A program made the translations under genes and the position numbers. 16,275 bases of DNA from Bacillota bacterium (GTDB taxonomy: Bacteria > Bacillota > GCA-003054495 > Carboxydocellales > JAJZTU01): positions 1 to 16,275 of the forward strand of contig JAJZTU010000045.1 of the NCBI GenBank assembly GCA_021848765.1, in the 5' to 3' direction. The notes beneath the pieces are model-generated. The model ran no database searches. It had not been told where the DNA came from and worked only from the letters and a program-made list of their open reading frames with translations. Within the stretch, counting starts at the first letter, position 1. Every line of letters starts with the position of its first letter. Positions 7,593-15,280 of this stretch are shown in pieces.

Positions 7593-7597
7593 CCTCC
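7593..7597 (-). promoter_or_regulatory. Ribosome binding site fixing the nrdJ start at 7584
   Basis: GGAGG on the - strand stands eight bases before the ATG at 7584. The upstream in-frame GTG at 7593 overlaps this site and so cannot use it, which makes the protein three residues shorter than the longest frame. Confidence 0.8.
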
Positions 7598-7711
7598 GAA
7601 TAATCAACTCAACCCTATCATTTCAACAATACTAAATCTCTATCCGGCGGCTGATTTTAGTTTTATGCCCGTTAAGTTTTGCTATTGACTGGTATAGACT
7701 AAATTTCCTGC

Positions 7712-7728
7712 AAAATTTTTCTCGATAA
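7712..7728 (+). repeat. 17-bp imperfect direct repeat, copy 1 (possible operator)
   Basis: AAAATTTTTCTCGATAA matches copy 2 at 14 of 17 positions. The copies start 61 bp apart, about six helical turns, and lie on either side of the TATAAT at 7761. They could be binding sites for a regulator of the kinase/regulator pair or of nrdJ. They do not match the usual LytTR half-site spacing. Confidence 0.5.
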
Positions 7729-7737
7729 ATAAAGGAA

Positions 7738-7766
7738 TCCTGAAAAATAGAGAGAATATTTATAAT
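7738..7766 (+). promoter_or_regulatory. Possible promoter for the lytS-like/lytR-like pair
   Basis: A perfect -10 hexamer TATAAT lies at 7761-7766, about 108 bases before the kinase ATG. The matching -35 region (TCCTGA, 17-base spacing) is poor, so expression may depend on an activator. The flanking direct repeats are candidates for its binding site. Confidence 0.35.
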
Positions 7767-7772
7767 GTTGCC

Positions 7773-7789
7773 AAAAACTTTCTCGACAA
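7773..7789 (+). repeat. 17-bp imperfect direct repeat, copy 2 (possible operator)
   Basis: AAAAACTTTCTCGACAA is the second copy of the repeat, seven bases downstream of the TATAAT, where a bound protein could block or aid transcription start. Confidence 0.5.
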
Positions 7790-7873
7790 TGGGTGCCTCG
7801 AAGCAAACCGGATTTTCACCAAATGTTGCATTAGTTGCTGTGCTTACACCGTGGCAGAAGGGAGAGGAACCCG

Positions 7874-9205
7874 ATGAAATTTTTGCGGGCAGCCGGTTTG
7901 GGTTTAGCCCTGACTTTGGTGCAGGCTTTGCTAATCGGTGTGCTTAAGGTAGGGGCCGGTATCTGGTGGGAGATTACTCTCCTCCTGGGCATTATCAATG
8001 TAGGTACGGTCTATGCAGCCTCGGACTACCTGGGCAAACGAAGGGTCTTAACGGTAAAGCTGGACGACCATCCCATGGACCCCACCCTGCAAATTGCCAA
8101 TGAGACTCTGCCTTTCCTGCGTCGGGGGCTTAATGAGGAAACGGCCCGGAAGACCGCAGAAATCATTTTAAAAATCAGTGATGTAGCCGCTGTCGCCATT
8201 ACAGACCGGGAGCGGGTACTGGCTTATGTAGGCGCCGGATGTGAACGCCACCAGCCGGGTAGACTAATTCTAACCTATGCTACCAAACAAGTTATATCCA
8301 CCGGGGAACTAAAAATCGTAGAAAATAAAGAAAATCTTAAGTGCCCGGTAAAAGACTGCGATTGTCCCCTGGAGGCAGCGGTAATAGCGCCGCTGAAATG
8401 CCAGGGCAAGGTCGTTGGAGTTGTGAAACTTTACCAGACCAGACAGGGGAAGATCCCACCCAACGTAATTAAGCTGGCAGTAGGGATTGCCCAGTTGTTA
8501 GCCGTCCAGATGGAACTGGCCGAGCTTGACCGCCAGGCCCAGTTGGTTACCAAGGCCGAGCTGCAGGCTCTCCATGCCCAGATAAATCCACATTTTTTAT
8601 TTAATACCCTGAACACTATAATTATGTTCAGCAGGACCAATCCGGAAACAGCCCGGAGATTGTTAATCCGGTTGGCTTCTTTCTTCCGCCACTCCTTAAA
8701 AAAACACGGTATGTTTAATACTCTGGAGGAAGAACTTGAATATGTCAATACCTATTTGGTGTTAGAAAAGGCCAGGTTCCGGGAAAAACTGAGAATTTTG
8801 CGGGATATTGACCCCGAGCTTATGGAATATAAGGTACCGGTGCTCTGTATTCAGCCCCTGGTAGAAAATGCAGTTAAACACGGCATCACTCCCAAAATGG
8901 GACAAGGTGCGGTCCAGATTATTGCCAGGAAGGTGGATGGGGAATTACTGGTTATAATTAAAGATGACGGAGTGGGGATATCTAAAGACAGATTTCCAAA
9001 GGTTTTGCTTCCCGGTTACGGTTCCGGTAATGGGGTGGGCTTGAGCAATGTTCATGAACGGCTGAAGAGTTTATTCGGCGAGGACTACGGTCTCAAGATA
9101 GTTAGCGAAGTAGACAAAGGGACTACCATCTACATGAGGATTCCGTTAATGCTGGAAGTAAATGAAGGAGGGGAGACTTATGAAGTTAAAAGCATTAATA
9201 GTTGA
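7874..9205 (+). CDS. LytS-type sensor histidine kinase with GAF domain
   Basis: This 443-residue protein has two N-terminal membrane helices (about 6-24 and 30-50) and a GAF-type sensor domain (about 75-215). It then has the LytS/YpdA-type kinase core: phospho-acceptor His240 in INPHFLFN, N box QPLVENAVKHG (327-337), DDGVGI (364-369) and GVGLSNV (387-393). Most LytS proteins carry a five-helix 5TMR module at the N terminus; this one has only two helices. The GAF domain contains a cysteine group (Cys157, Cys162, Cys164, plus Cys123 and Cys176) that could bind a metal or iron-sulfur cluster or sense redox state, which is inference. The ATG at 7874 follows GGGAGAGG with six-base spacing and is preferred over an in-frame ATG at 7835. 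The end overlaps the response regulator gene by 26 bases, so the two form one system. Confidence 0.9.
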   Translation: MKFLRAAGLGLALTLVQALLIGVLKVGAGIWWEITLLLGIINVGTVYAASDYLGKRRVLTVKLDDHPMDPTLQIANETLPFLRRGLNEETARKTAEIILKISDVAAVAITDRERVLAYVGAGCERHQPGRLILTYATKQVISTGELKIVENKENLKCPVKDCDCPLEAAVIAPLKCQGKVVGVVKLYQTRQGKIPPNVIKLAVGIAQLLAVQMELAELDRQAQLVTKAELQALHAQINPHFLFNTLNTIIMFSRTNPETARRLLIRLASFFRHSLKKHGMFNTLEEELEYVNTYLVLEKARFREKLRILRDIDPELMEYKVPVLCIQPLVENAVKHGITPKMGQGAVQIIARKVDGELLVIIKDDGVGISKDRFPKVLLPGYGSGNGVGLSNVHERLKSLFGEDYGLKIVSEVDKGTTIYMRIPLMLEVNEGGETYEVKSINS

Positions 9206-9968
9206 TGACGAGTACCCTGCTCGTAAAGAACTGCGCTTTTTATTGCAGCAGTTCGAGAACGTAGAAGTAGTAGGGGAAGCCACCAACGCCCAGGAGGCCC
9301 TGACCCTGATTAAGGCCCTGGACTATTCCATCCTGTTTCTGGATATCGAGATGCCCGGAATGAACGGTCTGGAATTAGGTGCTCGAATTAAAGAACTACC
9401 CAATCCTCCCAAAGTTATCTTCATAAGCGCTTATGATGAATATGCGGTAAGAGCCTTTGATGTAGAAGCAGTGGACTACCTTCTAAAGCCCATTGATGAG
9501 AAACGATTGGCCAGAGCCATCGCCAAAATAGCAAAGAGTGTCCAGCAGCAACAGGCGGCAGAAGGCGCCGGAGCCGGTGAGGCTGAGCAGGTTAAGGGAG
9601 ATGCTCCCCAGCCGCTGCCCGGTTCCCAGTTTAAGATTGACCGGATCCCTGCCGAAAAACAGGGCAAGACTATTCTGGTGAATGAATCAGACATAATCTA
9701 TGCCTTTACCGAACAGGACTATGTATACATTAAGACTTTTTCCGATAAGCTCTTTACCAGGTATACCCTGAAGGAACTGGAAGCCCGTCTGAGCACGGCA
9801 ATGTTCTTCCGGACCCACCGGTGTTATATTGTCAACCTGCACAAGGTTAGGGAGATTGTCCCCTTTTTCAATGGTACCTACACCCTGATAGTGGAGGATG
9901 CCGAGAAAAGCGAGGTCCCGGTAAGCCGGGCCCAGGCGAAGAAACTGAAAAAGATTCTGGGTATGTAA
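9180..9968 (+). CDS. LytTR-family response regulator (LytR/AlgR type)
   Basis: This 262-residue regulator pairs with the kinase upstream, whose gene it overlaps. The receiver domain (about 1-120) has acidic Asp9-Asp10, phosphorylated Asp55 in FLDIEMPG, Ser83 and Lys103 in LLKPI. An Ala/Gly/Glu/Gln-rich linker (about 121-148) joins it to a C-terminal LytTR DNA-binding domain (about 151-262). The LytTR domain contains the family-like FFRTHRCYIVNL and PVSRAQAKKLKK stretches. The ATG at 9180 follows GGAGGGGAG; a GTG or ATG further upstream would lie inside the kinase gene without a site of its own. LytTR regulators usually control cell-wall, transport or metabolite-response genes. No target is evident here, although the direct repeats before the kinase gene may be self-regulatory. 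Confidence 0.93.
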   Translation: MKLKALIVDDEYPARKELRFLLQQFENVEVVGEATNAQEALTLIKALDYSILFLDIEMPGMNGLELGARIKELPNPPKVIFISAYDEYAVRAFDVEAVDYLLKPIDEKRLARAIAKIAKSVQQQQAAEGAGAGEAEQVKGDAPQPLPGSQFKIDRIPAEKQGKTILVNESDIIYAFTEQDYVYIKTFSDKLFTRYTLKELEARLSTAMFFRTHRCYIVNLHKVREIVPFFNGTYTLIVEDAEKSEVPVSRAQAKKLKKILGM

Positions 9969-10040
9969 GTGTAGTACCTTCCGGTTTTGTTTGGGAGTAC
10001 TGTAATCATCATCATTATCAAAGTTTTATTTTAGTTAGGA

Positions 10041-10064
10041 AACCCTCTGCCCAGGCAGGGGGTT
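10041..10064 (+). terminator. Hairpin after the response regulator gene, possible weak terminator
   Basis: AACCCTCTGCC and GGCAGGGGGTT form an 11-bp stem with one wobble pair and a very short loop, 72 bases after the regulator stop. The bases that follow (GCTACGTTT) are not a proper T run. It may end or slow transcription before acpS; confidence is modest. Confidence 0.45.
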
Positions 10065-10140
10065 GCTACGTTTGGCGGGATTTTATAAGGATGTTTTTGG
10101 CAAAGCTATATAAAGCATTTGACGGACATTGTCGCGTACC

Positions 10141-10148
10141 GGGGTGAT
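10141..10148 (+). promoter_or_regulatory. Ribosome binding site deciding the TTG start of acpS
   Basis: GGGGTGAT matches the 3' portion of the ideal Shine-Dalgarno sequence (GGTGAT) and lies about seven bases before the TTG at 10155. This gives the expected AcpS N terminus MIIGIGTDI instead of a 12-residue extension from 10119. Confidence 0.7.
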
Positions 10149-10154
10149 TTTATT

Positions 10155-10526
10155 TTGATTATTGGCATTGGAACAGATATTATAGAGATAGAAAGAATTA
10201 AGCAAGCTGTCATGGCAAGTGCAGGCAGGTTTGCCACCAAGGTGTTTACTCCGGAGGAAATTGCCTACTGCCAGAGCAAAAAGAACCCCTATCCTTCTTT
10301 TGCGGCCCGTTTTGCCGCCAAAGAAGCGGTCCTCAAGGCACTCGGCTGTGGTTTCAGCGGGGTCCGCTGGCAGGACATTGAGGTTGTGAAGCAAGACGGC
10401 GCCCCCAGGATTCTTCTCCGGGGCAAAACCCTGGAGATTGCCCGGGGGCTTGGAGTCAGCCAGGTAATGATTTCCCTGGCGCACAGCAATAGCCACGCAG
10501 TGGCCTACGCGGTTGCGTTGGGCTAG
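10155..10526 (+). CDS. acpS: Holo-[acyl-carrier-protein] synthase
   Basis: AcpS transfers 4'-phosphopantetheine from coenzyme A to the serine of acyl carrier protein, activating fatty acid synthesis in the cytoplasm. The 123-residue length is normal for the family. The N-terminal GIGTDIIEIERI carries the magnesium-binding Asp8, and ARFAAKEAVLKALG (51-64) carries the second conserved acidic residue, Glu57. The C-terminal SLAHSNSHAVAYAV is also typical. The TTG at 10155 is chosen because it follows a good ribosome binding site and reproduces the usual N terminus. It is the first gene of a + strand cluster with the NAD(P)HX repair enzyme, a CBS protein and alanine racemase, an order that resembles the acpS-ydcC-alr region of Bacillus. 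Confidence 0.95.
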   Translation: MIIGIGTDIIEIERIKQAVMASAGRFATKVFTPEEIAYCQSKKNPYPSFAARFAAKEAVLKALGCGFSGVRWQDIEVVKQDGAPRILLRGKTLEIARGLGVSQVMISLAHSNSHAVAYAVALG

Positions 10527-10576
10527 TGCTCACCCGCTTCTTACGACCGGTCGGATACCTGACCAAAGTATACTGA

Positions 10577-10606
10577 GGGCCCGTAGCCACACAAAGTAAC
10601 GGGTCC
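10577..10606 (+). other. Small hairpin in the acpS-nnr gap
   Basis: GGGCCCGT and ACGGGTCC form an 8-bp stem with one wobble pair and a 14-base loop, shortly before the ribosome binding site of the next gene. No T run follows. It may affect translation or RNA stability; the 107-base gap shows nothing else clear. Confidence 0.3.
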
Positions 10607-10633
10607 GGCATCAATTCAAGGGGGAATAGAGAG

Positions 10634-12187
10634 ATGTACATCGCCACTGCAGAAGAGATGCGCAGGCTGGACCGGATGGCCATTGAGAACCTGGGTATAC
10701 CCGGAGTGGTCCTCATGGAGAATGCCGGACTAAAAGTGGTAGAAGTAATCTCCCGGGTTTTAGGGGACTTAACAGGTAAAAAAGTTACTGTTATGACAGG
10801 AAAAGGCAATAACGGAGGGGACGGATTTGTCATTGCCCGGCATCTCATCAACCAGGGGGCGGAGGTAAAAACGCTGCTCCTGGCTAATCCGGAGGAAATC
10901 TCCGGTGATGCCAAGATTAATTTGGATATCTTACAGAAGATGGGTCACAAAGTTTACCCTGCGGTCAATGCCAACAGCCTGAATATAGTCCGGGTAGCCT
11001 TGGTCTATACTGATTTAATTGTTGATGCCATCTACGGAACAGGTTTCAAGGGTGAACTCAGTGAGCATGTTGGACGAGTGGTGGAAGCTGTTAATGAAAG
11101 CAAAAAACCGGTAGTAGCAGTAGATATTCCGTCCGGGGTGGAAGGGGATACCGGAAAAGTAACCGGGCCCTGTATCCGGGCCACCCATACCGTGACCTTT
11201 GCCCTTCCCAAGCTGGGAAACATCCTTCAGCCCGGAGCGGAATACGGTGGTGAACTACACACAGCAGACATTTCCATTCCCAAGCTGTTGGTAAACGCCC
11301 TAGGCCTGAAATGCCGGTTGGTTACCGGAGACCTGGTACGGTCTTTAATACCCGGGCGGAACACCGGGACTCACAAAGGAAGCTGCGGCAGGGTAGCAGT
11401 AATAGGCGGCTCAGAAGGCCTAACCGGTGCTGCTGCCCTGGCCGGCATGGCCGCCCTCCGGGCCGGAGCCGGCCTGGTAACTCTGGGAATACCACGGGGA
11501 CTCAACGCCCTGATGGAAATCAAACTCACCGAAGTTATGACCAACCCACTTCCTGATACCGGGCGGAAGACCCTGGGTCCCGAAGCTCTTGAGCCAATCC
11601 GGCAGATGGCCTCAGGTGCTGACGTTTTAGCCATCGGACCCGGACTTTCCCAGGATGGCTCAACTGTCGAACTAGTCCACAATCTACTGCCCCAACTTTC
11701 AGTCCCTATGGTCATTGACGCAGACGCCCTGAATGCCTTGGCCAAGCAGCCTGAACTGATTAAGCAATTAAAGGCGCCGGCTGTCTTCACTCCCCATCCG
11801 GGAGAAATGGCCAGGCTTCTGGGAGTATCCATACCCGAAATTCAAAATGACCGCCTAAAGACAGCCCAAGCCGCCGCACAAGACTGGAAAGCAGTCCTGG
11901 TGCTTAAAGGCGCCAAAACAATAGTAGCCTGTCCCGACGGCCGCACCTACATAAACTCAACCGGCAACCCGGGAATGGCCACCGGCGGAACAGGTGATGT
12001 CCTCACCGGGGTAATCGCAGCCCTGATCGCCCAAGGCCTAAAGCCTGAAGAAGCCGCGTTCGCAGGCGTCTACATCCACGGCCTGGCCGGTGACTATCTC
12101 CTGGGGCAGCTGGGGATGCTAGGTATGGTTGCAGGAGACCTGCTAAACGCCCTGCCCATAGTGACCCGGGAGTATGCCGGAAAGTAG
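10634..12187 (+). CDS. nnrD: Bifunctional NAD(P)HX epimerase (NnrE) / NAD(P)HX dehydratase (NnrD)
   Basis: The 517-residue fusion repairs NADH and NADPH that have become hydrated. The N-terminal YjeF_N domain (about 1-215) interconverts the R and S forms of the hydrate, and the C-terminal ribokinase-like domain (about 225-515) dehydrates the S form at the expense of ADP or ATP. Visible landmarks are NNGGDG (59-64), VAVDIPSG with GDTG in the first domain, and GTHKGSCGRVAVIGG, FTPHPGEMARLLG and GGTGDVL with catalytic Asp455 in the second. The ATG follows AAGGGGGA with good spacing. This full-length fusion is the common bacterial form. It is followed after 55 bases by the CBS gene. The gene is also named yjeF or nnr. 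Confidence 0.95.
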   Translation: MYIATAEEMRRLDRMAIENLGIPGVVLMENAGLKVVEVISRVLGDLTGKKVTVMTGKGNNGGDGFVIARHLINQGAEVKTLLLANPEEISGDAKINLDILQKMGHKVYPAVNANSLNIVRVALVYTDLIVDAIYGTGFKGELSEHVGRVVEAVNESKKPVVAVDIPSGVEGDTGKVTGPCIRATHTVTFALPKLGNILQPGAEYGGELHTADISIPKLLVNALGLKCRLVTGDLVRSLIPGRNTGTHKGSCGRVAVIGGSEGLTGAAALAGMAALRAGAGLVTLGIPRGLNALMEIKLTEVMTNPLPDTGRKTLGPEALEPIRQMASGADVLAIGPGLSQDGSTVELVHNLLPQLSVPMVIDADALNALAKQPELIKQLKAPAVFTPHPGEMARLLGVSIPEIQNDRLKTAQAAAQDWKAVLVLKGAKTIVACPDGRTYINSTGNPGMATGGTGDVLTGVIAALIAQGLKPEEAAFAGVYIHGLAGDYLLGQLGMLGMVAGDLLNALPIVTREYAGK

Positions 12188-12242
12188 CGGAATAAGCAGC
12201 TAATCAAGCCGGAGTACAGCCGACGTAAAAGGAGGACTACTT

Positions 12243-12692
12243 ATGCAAGCGAAGGACATCATGACCACAGACGTTATCACCGTAGCCCCCGAAGCCACAG
12301 TTGAAGAGGTAGCCAAAATAATTACTGACCGGGGAGTTAGTGGAGTACCGGTAGTTGACAGCAATGGAAAGCTGGTAGGCATTGTAACCGAAGGTGACAT
12401 TATCGCCAGAAGCAAAAAACTGCATATACCTACGCATTTTCAACTCCTGGGCGGCGTAATCTACCTGGAAGGCACCAAGAAGCTGGAAAAGGACCTGCAG
12501 AAAATGGTGGCTTTCCAAGTAAAAGACCTCATGACTGCCAAAGTTTTTACTGTCGGTCCTGAAGCACCGGTGGAGGAGATTGCCACCATTATGACCGAAG
12601 AAAGGGTAAACCGCATACCTGTAGTAGAACATGGCAAACTGGTAGGCATCATTAGCCGAGCGGATATAGTGCGCACCTTGATACGCAAGTAG
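12243..12692 (+). CDS. Tandem CBS-domain protein
   Basis: This 149-residue cytoplasmic protein consists of two CBS domains (about 7-58 and 92-147) joined by a roughly 33-residue linker that contains FQLLGGVIYLEGTKKLEKDL. Each domain starts with a DIMT/DLMT motif and carries the typical GVPVVD.NGKLVGIVTEGDI or RIPVVEHGKLVGIISRADI pattern. Such stand-alone pairs usually bind adenine nucleotides and act as energy sensors or regulators of a partner, which I cannot name here. It has a strong ribosome binding site (AAGGAGG, seven bases before the ATG) and sits between the NAD(P)HX repair gene and alr, so it is likely cotranscribed. The nucleotide-sensing role is inference from the family. Confidence 0.92.
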   Translation: MQAKDIMTTDVITVAPEATVEEVAKIITDRGVSGVPVVDSNGKLVGIVTEGDIIARSKKLHIPTHFQLLGGVIYLEGTKKLEKDLQKMVAFQVKDLMTAKVFTVGPEAPVEEIATIMTEERVNRIPVVEHGKLVGIISRADIVRTLIRK

Positions 12693-12710
12693 TGTTCGAA
12701 ATTAATAAAG

Positions 12711-12717
12711 AAGGTGA
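12711..12717 (+). promoter_or_regulatory. Ribosome binding site deciding the TTG start of alr
   Basis: AAGGTGA lies five bases before the TTG at 12723. The in-frame GTG at 12714 falls inside this site and is therefore unlikely to be the start. Confidence 0.65.
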
Positions 12718-12722
12718 CACCA

Positions 12723-13853
12723 TTGTATACAAGACCGGTTTGGGCGGAAATCGATCTGTCGGCTCTTGCTCATAACGTTAGGGAAATTAGAAGAATAACC
12801 TCTCCCCGGGCAAAGGTGATGGCCATTGTCAAAGCTAACGGCTATGGTCATGGTGCGGTAGAGGTTGCAGGGGTGGCCCTGGCCAATGGGGCTGACCGCC
12901 TGGGGATCGCTATTTTGAGTGAGGGTGTCGCCCTGCGCAAGGCGGGATTTGGAGTACCCATACTGATTCTGGGTTACACTCCGCCGGAACAGGCAGTAGA
13001 CGTTGTGAAATACAACTTAACCCAGACGGTCTTCAGCTACGAATTGGCCGAAGCACTCTCTTGGGCGGCCGTTCAGCAAAGAAAAACTGCCAAGGTGCAC
13101 ATTAAGGTGGATACCGGCATGGGCCGGATTGGTCTGGTAACCCGGGAAAGGGATACAGTGACCGAAATCCTGCGCATTGCCAAGCTCCCCAACCTTGAGC
13201 TCGAAGGGATGTATACCCATTTTGCCGTCAGCGACTGCCAGGATAAAACCTATACCTGGGAGCAGTTTAACCAATTCCGGGAACTCAGCCGGGAACTGGA
13301 GAAAAAGGGACTGCCTATACCTGTAAAGCATGTGGCCAACAGTGGGGCTATTATAGAGCTCTCCCAGACTCATCTGGATTTGGTGAGGCCGGGGATTATT
13401 CTCTATGGATTGTACCCTTCCAATGAAGTGGACAAAAAACGCCTTGACCTCAGGCCGGCCATGAGCCTCAAGGCCAGGATAGCAATGGTCAAGACGGTGC
13501 CTCCGGGTACCAGTATCAGCTATGGTTGTACTTTTACCACCCGGCAAAAAGAGGTTATTGCCTCCCTTCCCCTGGGTTATGCCGATGGCTATACCCGGCT
13601 GCTGTCCAACAAGGCTGAGGTGCTGATTAACGGGCAGCGGGCCCCTTTGGTCGGGAGAGTTTGTATGGACCAGTGTATGGTCAAGGTTACGCACATTCCG
13701 GATGTGCAACCTGGTGATGAGGCAGTCCTCTTTGGACAACAGGCGGGCGCCAAGTTACCGGTAGAAGAGTTAGCGGAAAAGATCGGGACGATAAATTACG
13801 AGGTAGTCTGTATGGTCAGCGCCAGGGTGCCAAGGCTGTACGGCAGGGGCTAG
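12723..13853 (+). CDS. alr: Alanine racemase (PLP-dependent)
   Basis: The enzyme converts L-alanine to D-alanine for peptidoglycan. From the TTG at 12723 it has 376 residues, a normal length. The N-terminal PLP barrel opens with VWAEIDLSALAHNV, and the PLP-binding Lys37 lies in AIVKANGYGHG (34-44). The second domain has ISYGCTF with the catalytic tyrosine, PLGYADGY, and the GRVCMDQCMV signature. The gene is last in the acpS cluster, 30 bases after the CBS gene. In Bacillus the matching region continues with an endoribonuclease toxin-antitoxin pair; here a terminator follows instead. A start at GTG 12714 would add three residues. Confidence 0.96.
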   Translation: MYTRPVWAEIDLSALAHNVREIRRITSPRAKVMAIVKANGYGHGAVEVAGVALANGADRLGIAILSEGVALRKAGFGVPILILGYTPPEQAVDVVKYNLTQTVFSYELAEALSWAAVQQRKTAKVHIKVDTGMGRIGLVTRERDTVTEILRIAKLPNLELEGMYTHFAVSDCQDKTYTWEQFNQFRELSRELEKKGLPIPVKHVANSGAIIELSQTHLDLVRPGIILYGLYPSNEVDKKRLDLRPAMSLKARIAMVKTVPPGTSISYGCTFTTRQKEVIASLPLGYADGYTRLLSNKAEVLINGQRAPLVGRVCMDQCMVKVTHIPDVQPGDEAVLFGQQAGAKLPVEELAEKIGTINYEVVCMVSARVPRLYGRG

Positions 13854-13867
13854 ACCGGTATTACCCA

Positions 13868-13919
13868 CGAAAAAACGGCCTGGGGAGGAGCAATCCTTTC
13901 CAGGCCGCTTAATTTTGGC
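13868..13919. terminator. Bidirectional intrinsic terminator between alr and the DUF1015 gene
   Basis: A stem of about 14 bp (CGGCCTGG...AGGA / TCCT...CCAGGCCG, 13876-13907, loop GCAA, two internal G-T wobbles) lies between convergent genes. On the - strand it is followed by six T residues (the A run at 13870-13875), a good terminator for the DUF1015 gene. On the + strand CTTAATTTT follows, a weaker terminator for alr. Confidence 0.85.
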
Positions 13920-13924
13920 GCCTA

Positions 13925-15229
13925 CTACTTGGAAAAGTCGTTAATAACCAGTCCGGTTACAATCTTTGGGTAAAAATAGGTGGACTTCTGGGGCATCTTC
14001 TCCCCACCGGTAGCGATGTTAGTGACCTCTTCCACCTTGGTGGGGTTCATGAAGAAACAGAGTTGGGTGGAACCGTTGTCCACAGACGCTAAGGCGAAAT
14101 TTTCGTCCCGGGTATAGGTGAGGTTGCTCTCGTCAGCTCTCTGCCGGCTGCCGATACCCAGCTGTTTTTCTAAAATTAAAGTATGCAAGATGGACACATC
14201 CAGGCGTTTCCACGCTGCAGAGCGATTTTCCAGGTCCAGCCGGTCCAGGCTGGATTCATCCTTCAGCTTCAGTATGTAGAACAGCTTTTCCGGAGTGTAG
14301 ATTCCAAAGCTGTGGCCGGTTGCACCGGCAGTCTCCAACTTGGCCAGAAATGCATTGAGAGCGGTGCCGGGCGGGAGTTTTTCCACAGTAAAATCAGCCG
14401 CCAAGTCTGTAATTAGTTTGACTGCCTCCAGGTTTTGCACATTGCGCACCAGGCGATGGGTGGGGAATACCACCAGGCCCTTGTCATACAGGTTGACCAG
14501 GGTAATTAGGACAAAGTCATAACCGTCCTTGCCCTGAGCGGCCATTTCCTTTCCGAAGTTAACTGCGGTTTCATAGCGATGGTGGCCGTCAGCAATAAAA
14601 ATCTTTTGCTCAGCCATGAACTGTACTATCTTTTGTACAGCTTTGGGCTCGGAAATCACCCACAAACGGTTGAGCACCCCGGAGTCATCCAAGACTTCAA
14701 TATCAGGGACGGGCTTGTCTTTGGCCCCCGCAAGGATAGCTTCCACCACATGCTCCGGGTCAGAATAGAGGCCAAAAATTGGACTGAAATTAGCCAGGGC
14801 GGCCCGCATCAGGTTAAGCCGGTCTGCCTTGTGCTTGGGCAGGGTCTCTTCATGGGGGAGTACGGATCCTTTACTATAATCTTCTGCTTTTACTCCACAG
14901 ATAAAGCCGCTGCGGACCAACTTCCCGCCCCCCACCTCAAATTCCTGTTCATAGAGATAAAGGGAGGGCTTGGGGTCGTGGGTTAGCACCCCTTGCTGTA
15001 ACCAGTCCTGAAAGGTTTCGGCAGCCCGGGTATAGCGATTGTTAGTTTCATTATCCTCAGGGGTAGTTTTACCCAGTTCCAGGCGGATAACATTATTAGG
15101 GTGACGTTCATAATACATGTTCTGGGCGGCAGCATCAATTACATCATAGGGCGGGGTGATGACATTCCTGACCTCTCCTACCTTAGCGGGATTATACCGG
15201 ACACCCCTGATGGGGACAATAACAGCCAT
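13925..15229 (-). CDS. DUF1015-family protein of unknown function
   Basis: The 434-residue soluble protein belongs to the uncharacterised DUF1015 family (COG4198). Recognisable conserved stretches are VITPPYDVID (23-32), LPHEETLPKHKADR (124-137) and IADGHHRYETA (212-222), a histidine-rich motif that suggests metal or phosphate chemistry. I know of no firmly assigned activity, so none is given. The ATG at 15229 follows a strong GAGGAGG site. A good promoter stands about 50 bases upstream and a strong terminator lies directly downstream, so it is probably a single-gene transcript. It is followed, on its upstream side, by the DUF155/RMD1-like gene on the same strand; a functional link is not shown. 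Length and motifs look intact. Confidence 0.88.
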   Translation of the reverse strand: MAVIVPIRGVRYNPAKVGEVRNVITPPYDVIDAAAQNMYYERHPNNVIRLELGKTTPEDNETNNRYTRAAETFQDWLQQGVLTHDPKPSLYLYEQEFEVGGGKLVRSGFICGVKAEDYSKGSVLPHEETLPKHKADRLNLMRAALANFSPIFGLYSDPEHVVEAILAGAKDKPVPDIEVLDDSGVLNRLWVISEPKAVQKIVQFMAEQKIFIADGHHRYETAVNFGKEMAAQGKDGYDFVLITLVNLYDKGLVVFPTHRLVRNVQNLEAVKLITDLAADFTVEKLPPGTALNAFLAKLETAGATGHSFGIYTPEKLFYILKLKDESSLDRLDLENRSAAWKRLDVSILHTLILEKQLGIGSRQRADESNLTYTRDENFALASVDNGSTQLCFFMNPTKVEEVTNIATGGEKMPQKSTYFYPKIVTGLVINDFSK

Positions 15230-15253
15230 ATTTAACCTCCTCGTAAATTACCT

Positions 15254-15267
15254 GTGCTAACAGGGCT
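15254..15267 (-). promoter_or_regulatory. Small inverted repeat in the DUF1015 gene leader
   Basis: CCTGT and ACAGG flank TAGC, or its complement, between the promoter and the ribosome binding site. The position would suit a repressor site or a short RNA stem. With only five paired bases it is weak evidence. Confidence 0.25.
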
Positions 15268-15280
15268 TGTCAATGCCTCC

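Larger units (their letters stand above)
7598..7859. other. Divergent intergenic region between nrdJ and the LytS-like kinase gene
   Basis: About 260 AT-rich bases separate the divergent starts. The region holds a 17-bp direct repeat (7712-7728 and 7773-7789) and a perfect TATAAT at 7761-7766 on the + strand. I found no cobalamin riboswitch and no convincing -35/-10 pair for nrdJ on the - strand. Open frames here are short and lack ribosome binding sites. Confidence 0.6.

Noticed and set aside
7598..7760. Cobalamin riboswitch upstream of nrdJ
   Set aside because: Considered because the enzyme needs B12, but I see no B12-box-like sequence or the extended paired structure, and the leader is short and AT-rich.
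7765..7947. 60-residue + strand frame starting at the TATAAT region
   Set aside because: It overlaps the kinase start in another frame, has no ribosome binding site and no family features.
12237..12632. 131-residue - strand frame opposite the CBS gene
   Set aside because: It is antisense to two clear CBS domains and shows no initiation signal.
13017..13739. 240-residue - strand frame opposite alr
   Set aside because: It is long only because alr codon use leaves few antisense stops; it has no domain, and alr itself is unambiguous.
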